Source of the DNA: Acanthamoeba lenticulata
Lineage: Eukaryota; Discosea; Longamoebia; Acanthamoebidae
Length of the DNA: 21,866 bases
Assembly: GCA_002179805.1 (NCBI GenBank)
Contig: NAVB01000593.1
Location: 1 to 21,866 of the forward strand
Direction of reading: 5' to 3'
Shown here: positions 1 through 7,320 of the stretch, one piece after another
Position numbering within the stretch: the first letter of the stretch is position 1
How the letters are laid out: each line of letters begins with the position of its first letter
Notes under the pieces: generated by a model
What the model was told of the DNA's origin: nothing
Databases searched by the model: none
Seen by the model: the letters and a program-made list of their open reading frames with translations, nothing else
Made by a program: the position numbers and the translations under genes

Positions 1-783
1 CAGGTGGGCCTCGGGTCCTACGGCGTCGTCTACCGCGGCAAGTGGAAGGGCGTCGAGGTGGCCGTCAAGCGGTTCATCAAGCAGAAGCTCGACGAGCGGC
101 GCATGCTCGAGTTCCGCGCCGAGATGGCCTTCCTGGCCGAGCTGCACCACCCGAACATCGTGCTCTTCATCGGCGCGTGCGTCAAGCGGCCCAACCTGTG
201 CATCGTGACCGAGTTTGTCAAGCAGGGCTCGCTGCGCGACCTCGTGGCCAACTCGAGCGTCAAGCTGGCCTGGCACCAGAAGGTGCGGCTGCTCCACAGC
301 GCGGCCCTGGGCATCAACTACCTCCACTCGCTCCACCCGGTCATCGTGCACCGCGACCTCAAGCCCTCCAACCTGCTCGTCGACGAGAACTGGAACGTCA
401 AGGTGGCCGACTTTGGGTTCGCGCGCATCAAGGAGGAGAACGCGACGATGACCCGCTGCGGCACGCCCTGCTGGACGGCGCCCGAGGTCATCCGCGGGGA
501 GAAGTACTCCGAGGCGGCCGACACGTTCTCGTTTGGCGTCATCATGTGGGAGGTCCTGACGCGCAAGCAGCCCTACGCCGGACGCAACTTCATGGGCGTG
601 TCGCTCGACGTGCTCGAGGGCCGCCGGCCGGCCATTCCGGGCGACTGCCCGCCGGCGTTCAAGAAGCTGATGAAGAAGTGCTGGCACGGCGACGCCAAGA
701 AGCGGCCGCCCATGGAGGAGGTCGTGTCGCAGCTCGACGCCCTCCTCCAGGGCTCCACCCAGCAGGCCTCCAACAACGTGTAA
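1..783 (+). CDS. TKL-family protein kinase, C-terminal kinase domain (5' partial)
   Basis: The reading frame is open from base 1 to a TAA at 781-783, so the protein begins upstream of the window. What is visible is a nearly complete Ser/Thr kinase domain of the tyrosine-kinase-like (TKL) group: glycine loop GLGSYGVV, ATP-anchoring Lys in VAVKRF, catalytic loop HRDLKPSNLLV, DFG (as DFGFAR), activation segment [11 protein letters not shown] and a C-lobe ending in KKRPPMEEVVSQL. All catalytic residues are present, so it should be active. The subdomain VIII/IX motif reads EAADTFSFG where ADVYSFG is usual. A short tail of about 10 residues follows the domain. In Acanthamoeba such domains often sit at the C terminus of large transmembrane proteins with two kinase domains (family knowledge); whether that holds here cannot be seen. 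No intron interrupts this part. Confidence 0.95.
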   Translation, partial: QVGLGSYGVVYRGKWKGVEVAVKRFIKQKLDERRMLEFRAEMAFLAELHHPNIVLFIGACVKRPNLCIVTEFVKQGSLRDLVANSSVKLAWHQKVRLLHSAALGINYLHSLHPVIVHRDLKPSNLLVDENWNVKVADFGFARIKEENATMTRCGTPCWTAPEVIRGEKYSEAADTFSFGVIMWEVLTRKQPYAGRNFMGVSLDVLEGRRPAIPGDCPPAFKKLMKKCWHGDAKKRPPMEEVVSQLDALLQGSTQQASNNV

Positions 784-851
784 ACGTGATGCCTCCCTGT
801 ACTCTTAAACTTGCGCTTGGATAAAATCTGGTTCAAGAAAAAGAAAAAGAA

Positions 852-857
852 AATAAA
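852..857 (+). promoter_or_regulatory. AATAAA polyadenylation-like hexamer
   Basis: An AATAAA lies about 70 nt after the TKL kinase stop and 44 nt before the next start codon, in an A-rich stretch. It is placed to serve the upstream kinase transcript. Use of this hexamer in this organism is assumed, not shown. Confidence 0.3.
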
Positions 858-900
858 ACAACCGAAGTTATTTATTTGTTCGTATTTTGCTGTGTGCAAG

Positions 901-1241
901 ATGGAAGAAGGAAAAGCGGTTGAGCCCAACAAGGTGTCAGAGGCCACCCTGGCCCGCCGCCGCAGGATTGAGCAAAACCAGAAACACGCCAAAAACGCTG
1001 GCATTAACAAGCATCCATGCTTCGAGTTGCATCAGGCATCACTCAAATGTCTTGAGCAAAACGACTACGCTCAAAGCGCTTGCTCCCACGACTTCCAGGC
1101 TTACAAGGAGTGCATATCTGCACAGGTAAGGCACTCTTGCTTCTGAAGATTGGCAGTACATAGTCCTGATATTGTCTGTCGTGCGCAATCTGGAAGAACG
1201 AGGCCAGGAAAACAGGCTCAAAGAAATCTATGTTTGGCTGA
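901..1241 (+). CDS. Twin CX9C (CHCH) protein, COX23/CHCHD7-like
   Basis: Exon 1 is 901-1125 (75 codons from ATG). It carries a basic N terminus (LARRRRIEQNQKHAK) and a perfect twin CX9C motif: C-FELHQASLK-C, then C-SHDFQAYKE-C, around the CLEQNDY turn. These disulfide-bonded helical hairpins mark intermembrane-space proteins imported by the Mia40 route; the COX23/CHCHD7 branch serves cytochrome c oxidase assembly (family knowledge). A donor GTAAGG follows at 1126. Splicing to an AG at 1195-1196 adds NEARKTGSKKSMFG and a TGA at 1239-1241, giving 89 residues. Without splicing the frame stops at 1144-1146 after VRHSCF (81 residues). The C-terminal tail resembles the basic CHCHD7 tail, which favours splicing, but the acceptor is uncertain (see findings). 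The gene follows the kinase on the same strand after 117 bp. Confidence 0.85.
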
Positions 1242-1542
1242 GCTGCGCTTTGTGTAGACTGGGTGGTCATTTTAGCGTTGCTGGCGCAACAACAAGTGTT
1301 TTTGTTGGTGTTTTGTACATTCAAATCAAAAGGTGTGGACTATCCTCGTCCGTGTGGCCGCTTCCGCTTGGTGTATCTCTTCTCTTCTGCGGCGCATCCC
1401 GTTTTTGGTCGCTGACCCGGACCTGACCCGCCTTGCGGCCGCCGGGCTTCTGTCCAGGCGAGCATCTGAAGTCGTCGGGCGATTCTTGCCTCGAGTTGGT
1501 GTTGTTCACGCGTGCACGCTCGTTTTCCTCGCTCTCAGCTCA
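1242..1542. other. Intergenic gap between convergent genes
   Basis: This 301 bp lies between the stop codons of the CX9C gene (+) and the TMEM41 gene (-). It should hold both 3' UTRs. I see no AATAAA, no RNA gene and no conserved protein frame. Confidence 0.6.
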
Positions 1543-3011
1543 TCAAACCTTCTCGTCGCCGTCATCCTGTCGCTCGCGCTCCTTCTGCTTGATGCGCGCG
1601 TCGTCCGGGCCGCCCTCGCCCCCGCGTTCAGCCGACACGGAACGCACCACCCGCTGGAAGAGTCGCTGCACGGGACCCCACGTCGGCAGCAACGCGAGCC
1701 TGTGTTGTCCCCCCGGTGAGCTTTTTCTTATCGCTTTCGCCTTCGCTTTCGTTCTTTTTTGAGAGCCTCTAGGCGGGACACGTACAGGGCGAGCGCAAAG
1801 AGACTGGCGAGGGCGTTGGTGTCCACCACATCGCTGGCGCTGTTGAGTTCGTGGAGCGTCACGCCGGCCTTGACGAAGATGAAGGTACCCGGCATAATTC
1901 CAAAGAGGGTGCCAAAGAAGAAGACCTTGAACGGGACGGAGAGGAGCGGCGAGGCCAGGTTGATGAACCAGTTGGGCAAGAGCGGGGAGATGCGCAGGAA
2001 CAATAAATAGTTGAACAGGTTGGCCCGGTGCTTCTCGACCTCGGTCCCGAAACGCTCGAGCTTGTGAGGAAAGTAGGTATTTACAAGGGCCCCCACCAGG
2101 TGGTACGACAGCCAGTACGAGTTGGACGCTCCCACCGTCGCCGCCTTAAGCGCCACAGCAAGGTCAGCCGGAGCAGAAAAAGAAGGAAGAAAAAAAGGAG
2201 TTGAAAAGTGTACGAGGGTCACGAGGCAGAAGCCCAGAGGAAGGCCGAAGAGCGCGCCGCCGAGGAAGCTCAAGAAGATTGAGCCAGGGATGCTGAACGA
2301 CTGCAAGCTGTACGGGAGAAGCGCAATTGTCAACGTCAGCAACAACGGCATAGAGGCGAAAAGGCGCTATTACGACGTACAAGATGTAGGTTCCGAGGAA
2401 ACCCAGCAGGACGTGCGTGTAGTGAGTGTCGGTGTAAGCCGATAGGACCAGGCCCAGCTCCTGCACTTGCTTGATGCTACGCGGAAGCCGCAGGGCCGCC
2501 CTCTGCTCCCTAAGGACAAGGAAAGAGGAATCGATTGAGCATTTTGGAAAGCAGACAAGAAGATGAGGAGTGAGTACTCAGGCAGAGAAGGGAAGGTGGA
2601 GAAGATGAGGAGGAGTAAAGCGAAGCCGGAAACAAGCATGAGGAAGAAGAGAGGGAGATTGGCTTTCTTGACCCCGCCAGCGCTCTTCAGTGTGGGGAGG
2701 CCCGAAGCGGAAGTGGTGAGGAGCGAGTGATGGTGAGGGTGAGGGGACTGGTCACGCGAAGAAAGCGGATCCACGCGAAGAAGGGCAGAAGCTTCCATTG
2801 AAGGAAGATCAGGTTGGCTGTGCGATTTGCGCTTTAGCATAGAGCGCGTGGTGGAGAAGGCGCCTAAGGAGCTCGGAGGCAGCTCATGTTGGCTTTCGGT
2901 ATCGCTACGGTGGTTTGCAGCTTCGACAGAACGATAGATGTGAACAACAGGTTGACTGAAGCTCACCGATTTTACGCCGCTACTCTCCAACGAGTCTATC
3001 CGTCTCATCAT
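1543..3011 (-). CDS. TMEM41A/B-type ER membrane protein (VTT/DedA superfamily)
   Basis: Five exons in order of translation: 3011-2578, 2509-2381, 2307-2214, 2144-1786, 1699-1543; all junctions keep frame and give 390 residues. Residues 1-118 are Ser/His-rich and probably disordered and cytosolic. A first membrane segment lies at about 119-138. The TMEM41 hallmarks follow: FPSLPEEQRAALRLP, YTDTHYTHVLL, FSIPGSIFLSFLGGALFG, TVGASNSYWLSY, the signature FLRISPLLPNWFINLASP, and FFGTLFGIMPGTF. The C-terminal exon supplies the last hydrophobic stretch (LLALLPTW) and an acidic/basic tail. TMEM41 proteins are ER phospholipid scramblases with roles in lipid distribution and autophagosome formation (family knowledge). 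ATG 3011 is chosen over 3008 only because it is first. Four of four donors start GTAC. It lies 219 bp downstream of the SMYD5-like stop, on the same strand. Confidence 0.93.
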
Positions 3012-3230
3012 TTTGAGCTTAACGAATCGATCTCGATCTGGAGAGGCGAACAACGCGTTGACCTAGATACCTCTGTCGAGTTTTTCCAAGAGCAAGCTCA
3101 CGCGACCCTCATGATCTTGTTGTGCCTCCACAACCAGCCGGCTTCTCTTCACGGAGAAAATTACGTTTGAGTGATCCTGAGAAAAGCAGATGGAATTCGG
3201 AAAGAATTCGAATTATGAAAGCTATGCCCA
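3012..3230. other. Short gap: TMEM41 upstream region and SMYD5-like 3' end
   Basis: This 219 bp separates two minus-strand genes head to tail. It must contain the 3' UTR of the SMYD5-like gene and the promoter of the TMEM41 gene. No TATA box or AATAAA is evident on the minus strand. Confidence 0.5.
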
Positions 3231-5599
3231 CTATGCGCTGCGAGAACAGAGCGGACAGCGGCAAGTGAAGCCAAATGTGGAGAGCAGGAACTGTTGTCGC
3301 TCGGCTGTCGGAGGTACGGACGCGCCGCTCGTAGAGCTGTCTTGTTTCCATTTGGCCGATCGAAAACCAGCATAGTCGATGCATAGCTCCTCTCCTGTGG
3401 TCACACGGTGATTGTGAGAGATGGACGATCTGGACTACTAGGGCGTGGGATGCAACCTGGCGCGATCTGTCGTTTGGCAACGAGATGCACGTTGGCATTG
3501 GGTTCTTCGTTGTGCACTTCGATGTTCGGGTCACACGAGTGGTTCATGCAGCTATGGAGCACGTAGAGCCCGTTGCCAGTTGATCTGCGCGTACAAAAGT
3601 GAGACATAAGATGCGTTCATAGTTCTTCATGGGAACAAGAAATGATAATGTACCGAGTCAGGAGCTGAAAGACAGTGAGCGAGCGCTCGTCCTCGTTCAG
3701 ATTGTACTTTCGGGCGAACATGTCGGCCAGGTTCATGATGTGGTTCACCACGACCTGTAGCGTCTGTGCTCATACGCGTGAGGCTTCTTTGTCAGCCGGT
3801 TGGTGCGAAGAGTTGGAGGACTACTACATGTACGCACCTCCACGGGGCGGATCTTCTGGATGTTGCTCACGTACAGCTCCCACGGTGACTTTGGCCGGAT
3901 CGCTGCCGCAGCCGCGAATGAATACTCAATCACGAAAGACGACGGTGAGACCCCACGAAGAGAGCTCTCAAATCGACATACCAGAGCAGTTCATCTGGAT
4001 GATGTTGTACATCCACGCAAAGGTCGCCGGCGCAAATACTGTACAAGAGAGAGAAAGCGGTCAGCTCGAGCAGAACAAGGAATTCATGGGCCATCTAGAG
4101 AGTCCCTACATTCATCGTCCAGGCCCTTAGAGCTCCCCAGGGCTTGCTGCAGCAGGCTCGCTGCAGGCGCCCCACCAAGTCACGCTACGAGGTCAGTGCT
4201 CTCAGGTCTGAGAGTTCGGGGAAGAGACATACCGGCCTCGCCCTCGTAGATGAAGCGGCGAGCGCGGGCCATGCCAGGCTCGTTGAACAGGGGCACCACC
4301 TCATAGCTTCCTGCAAACTGAAGAGGCCGGGCGCGTGAGTCGATGGGCGACTTGAGCCACATAATGGTCTCCACCTCCGAGCTTGACCCACCTTGGAGAC
4401 GGGTGCGAGCTGCCACAACGCGGCAAAGTCGCTGGCCTGCTGGCGGGACCGAAGCGCGTCGAAGGCATTGATGGTGACGGCGTACAGTCGTGCGACTTGG
4501 ACCAGGAACGGGTTCTCTAACTCTCTATGGGTCAAACATGGTGGTGAGCGCGGGACATGCTTCTGGTGCCGAGGGCGAGCAGCACCTAGCGATGCGCTGG
4601 TAGGCAACAAAAGGATGGGCGGCGTCGCGCGTGGGGCACAGGCGTGCGTGGTGCTCAGCCTGCGCCCGTTGCTCGCAGGTCTGTTACCGCAGCGCAGCAG
4701 CGGAACAGCAGCGTGAGTCCTACGTGCATCACGAGCAAGCTGCACTGTGCGGAGGGGAAGAGGGCACGCACTGTCGAGCAGTACTTGTGCTCGTAGGCTC
4801 CGTGCGTGCGCATGCCGCCGCACCCGCCGCACTCGATCATGGGCGCGGTGGGCCAAAACACGGGCCTATGAGGCGAAACGAGGCAAGCCACATCAGCCAT
4901 TGGGGAAACCCCTTGCAGCACTTGACAGTACGTACGTCTTGCGCTCCACCAGCGGCAGAGCGTAGTCGTCGTTGGCTCGATCGGGCGGTGGGAGGGCCAT
5001 GGCCGGCCCTACCAGCGACTTGAGGCAATGGGCACACACGTCCTATGAAACATAAAGTGGGTCACTCTGAGCAGGCCCCAATCAGAGTCAGAGGAAGGGC
5101 GAGTAGCGTACTTCATGGAACACCCGCGTAGCGGCGGTCGACGGTTTGCCCGACTCACCTTGATCCAATTGCCAGTCCTGGTCATGTGGAAGGAGGTAGC
5201 ATTAGAGTGCTGGAGTCCTGCAGTGGTGCGGTTGCGACGTACGTGGGCAAAGTGAGGCGCGGCAACAAAGGGAGCCTCGACAAGAACGCGCTGCCCCGGC
5301 GCGATGTGGTCTCGTGCAAAGAGGCCCTTGCTGGCCAGGGTACGCCCGCCAGGGCCCTTGGCCGCACTTTCGTCAGTGGTGCTGCCCCAGGGCACAGGCC
5401 GCACCTGCACGGGGGCGCTTCCAACGCGGGACGCAAAGTAGGCCTCGTCCGCGGGCGAGAGCCCGCCCTCTCCAGTCGATAGAGGCCGGGCGTGCCGCGC
5501 TTGGGCCCAAGTTGTGTGTCTTGCTAGTACACCTGCCAGGTGCGTAGTGCCGGGCAAGCGCAACTGTGCGCCACCTACCAACGTAGTGGTCCTCTTCAT
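3231..5599 (-). CDS. SMYD5-like SET/MYND lysine methyltransferase
   Basis: Twelve exons: 5599-5243, 5042-4936, 4865-4772, 4680-4586, 4524-4392, 4317-4233, 4160-4110, 4038-3982, 3902-3838, 3754-3654, 3584-3457, 3394-3231; phases agree throughout and give 478 residues. The SET domain is split in the SMYD manner. An N-SET part (SKGLFARDHIAPGQRVLVEA) is followed by a MYND zinc finger at about 122-190 (CAHC, CGGC, YCSTTC, HHARLC). A helical insert comes next, then C-SET with NHSCDPN (396-402) and GEELCIDY (425-432), and a post-SET CRCPLC. VEAPFVAAP and FTCRCPLC match SMYD5 better than SMYD1-4 (recalled). SMYD5 homologues methylate histones and a ribosomal protein (family knowledge); the substrate here is unknown. 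Residues 1-45 have Arg and Lys but no acidic residue before Glu44, resembling a mitochondrial presequence. Intron 1 has a competing donor (see findings). Confidence 0.9.
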
Positions 5600-5907
5600 C
5601 TTCTGTGCGCAAGTTGTAAAAAAAAAAAAAGTTGTAAACGCAACATAAAAACTAGAGAAAAGGTGGTCAAGAAGAAGAAGCGCAAGTGTTGACTGAAAGC
5701 ATCAATTATGTATTTGCTGGGGGAGGGCCAGAGAGCCGCGCTAATCTCCCAAGTGCAGGGAAGATGAAGATGTAAAAACAACAACAAGAACGAGCATTAC
5801 TCATACAAGAGAGAAGGGGCTTCCCCCGCCGTTGGCGGCGCGAAAGAGAGAGGCCTTCTCAGCTCTAGTCTACACACACGCGCGTCGGTGGCACAAAGAG
5901 GGGCCGA
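5600..5907. other. Intergenic: PI4K-like 3' UTR and SMYD5-like promoter
   Basis: This 308 bp lies between two minus-strand genes. It holds an A13 run close to the SMYD5-like start (a T run on the coding strand) and a small nested hairpin near the PI4K-like end. I see no coding frame worth keeping. Confidence 0.5.
5618..5630. repeat. A13 homopolymer flanked by GTTGTAAA repeats
   Basis: Thirteen A residues begin about 19 bp upstream of the SMYD5-like ATG. The octamer GTTGTAAA occurs at both edges of the run. On the coding strand it is a T tract in the presumed promoter or 5' UTR. Confidence 0.8.
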
Positions 5908-7320
5908 TCAGCCCCGCGACACCAGCGTGCGCTGGTTGTTGTCGTTGTTGGCCGCCGTGACCAGGGTCGGGCGGGCGGCGGCGGTGTTGGTGGTGGTGGG
6001 GAACAGGTGCTTGTCGAGGACGGCCGCGACGGCCTCCGAGGCGTCGTCATCGTCTTGGTCGGTCGGCAGCGAGGCCAGGGCGGTCTCCAGAGGGGAGAGG
6101 GCGTCGTTGCGGCCGCGGTAGCACAGCTTGCCGAGCTCGTAGAGGGTGAGGCCGGCAGCGGCACCACGCTTGAGGAAGGTCGTCGTGGTGCGGTAGACGC
6201 GGAGGGCCTCGCGGCCGAGGCCCAGGCGGGCGAGGAGGGCGAGGTCAGCCTCGACGTCGATGGCATCGATGTAGCGGAGCTCGTCATCGGAAAAGGGAAC
6301 CTTGGCCTGGGGCCAGTAGAGCCACTCCCAGTTGGCCTCGCCGAGGGCCGTGGGGAAGCAGTAGGCGTGGTCGATGGGCACCAGGTCGTACTGGACCTTG
6401 CCCTGGGGCTGCGCGGCCTTGCGGCAGAGGAGGTTGCCACCGTGGCGGTCGGTGTTGAAGGTCCTGATGTCAAACAGACCGATCCGGTGGACATCGGCAA
6501 CGGAGAAGGCCGCCGGGCCGACGTCCCACGAGGCGCACTCGTTGGACACAAACTGCTGCAGAGAGCCCAGCTTGGGCTCGTCGCCAAAGCTCGCATGGCG
6601 AGCCTCGACGAGGAAGGTTGGGGGCACGCCGGCATAGCCGCGATCGATGGCATACGCGGCGGCCTCGCGGACGGCAGTCTCGTTGGCGGGAATTGACTGC
6701 CTTGTGCGGTTCTCTCCAACGTCATTGTCGACGTTCTTCCTCTTCGGGTTGTTGGCGGCCTGCGGGTCCTCGTCCGTCGGCTTGAACACGCCAATCGTGG
6801 CGCCGGTCGAGTCGTGGACGAAGTAGGTCCCACCTTCGCCCTCCGCCACGAGCTTGGGCGCATGAAGGCTCGCGCCCTCGTTGGCTTCCTCCAAAAGGGC
6901 TGACGCTGCGGTCTCATCGTCAGCGCTTGACTCCAAGTTGGAACTAGCGAGGGTCAGGAAGCTGTGCGGCTTGGCTGGCGCGGCCGAACTGGCCACATCG
7001 TCGCCAGACGGTCCCGGGCTCGCGACTTGCAGATGAGCGTCTACGAGCTTGGTGGCCGCGGCTGTGGCGAGGTCGTAGAAGTCGGATCCTGAGGTCTCAA
7101 GCGAGGGGAGCAGCTTCTTCGACTCGTTGGCAAGGAGCGCGTGGTACGGAAAGCGGAGCGCGATGTTGATAGCCGTCTGCGGCATAGAGCTGGTCGAGCC
7201 GAGGAAAATGTACAAGAGCACCTCGGCATGATCGTCATTGAGCACGAGCGACGCCGCGAAGGGGAAGTTGGCCATCTGGCCGAGCTTGATCGGCTGACGC
7301 CGGCCCGCACCAGCGCTCAT
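5908..7320 (-). CDS. Phosphatidylinositol 4-kinase, plant type-II gamma-like
   Basis: A single uninterrupted frame of 470 residues from ATG 7320-7318. The catalytic half resembles the plant PI4K-gamma/type II group: GGTYFVHD and IGVFKPTDEDP (Lys180 as nucleotide-binding Lys), REAAAYAIDR, VPPTFLVEA, the catalytic loop DIRTFNTDRHGGN (284-296), the metal-binding equivalent IDHAYCFP (316-323), and WLYWPQAKVPFSDDELRYI. Type II PI4-kinases phosphorylate phosphatidylinositol at position 4, but several plant gamma members act as protein kinases (family knowledge), so the substrate is open. Residues 1-160 match nothing I recognise and include an Ala/Ser/Glu-rich linker; I see no ubiquitin-like repeats of the plant kind. 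The C-terminal 50 residues are low complexity (Asp, Ala, Thr, Asn). It is the only full-length gene here without introns. Confidence 0.9.
   Translation of the reverse strand: MSAGAGRRQPIKLGQMANFPFAASLVLNDDHAEVLLYIFLGSTSSMPQTAINIALRFPYHALLANESKKLLPSLETSGSDFYDLATAAATKLVDAHLQVASPGPSGDDVASSAAPAKPHSFLTLASSNLESSADDETAASALLEEANEGASLHAPKLVAEGEGGTYFVHDSTGATIGVFKPTDEDPQAANNPKRKNVDNDVGENRTRQSIPANETAVREAAAYAIDRGYAGVPPTFLVEARHASFGDEPKLGSLQQFVSNECASWDVGPAAFSVADVHRIGLFDIRTFNTDRHGGNLLCRKAAQPQGKVQYDLVPIDHAYCFPTALGEANWEWLYWPQAKVPFSDDELRYIDAIDVEADLALLARLGLGREALRVYRTTTTFLKRGAAAGLTLYELGKLCYRGRNDALSPLETALASLPTDQDDDDASEAVAAVLDKHLFPTTTNTAAARPTLVTAANNDNNQRTLVSRG

Noticed and set aside
573..1010. Minus-strand open frame across the TKL kinase 3' end and the CX9C gene
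   Set aside because: Antisense to two well-supported genes and without recognisable domains; an effect of GC-rich codons.
1333..1719. Plus-strand open frame of 128 codons, hydrophobic
   Set aside because: It overlaps the minus-strand terminal exon of the TMEM41 gene (1543-1699), whose splice phase and sequence fit the family; the plus frame is its shadow.
5159..5242. A 19-nt microexon at 5159-5177 within the first SMYD5-like intron
   Set aside because: It is bounded by AG and GTGAGT, but its length breaks the frame into the MYND exon in every combination I tried.
6007..6696. Plus-strand open frame of 229 codons antisense to the PI4K-like gene
   Set aside because: Gly/Val/Glu-rich shadow translation of conserved PI4K catalytic codons; no independent evidence.
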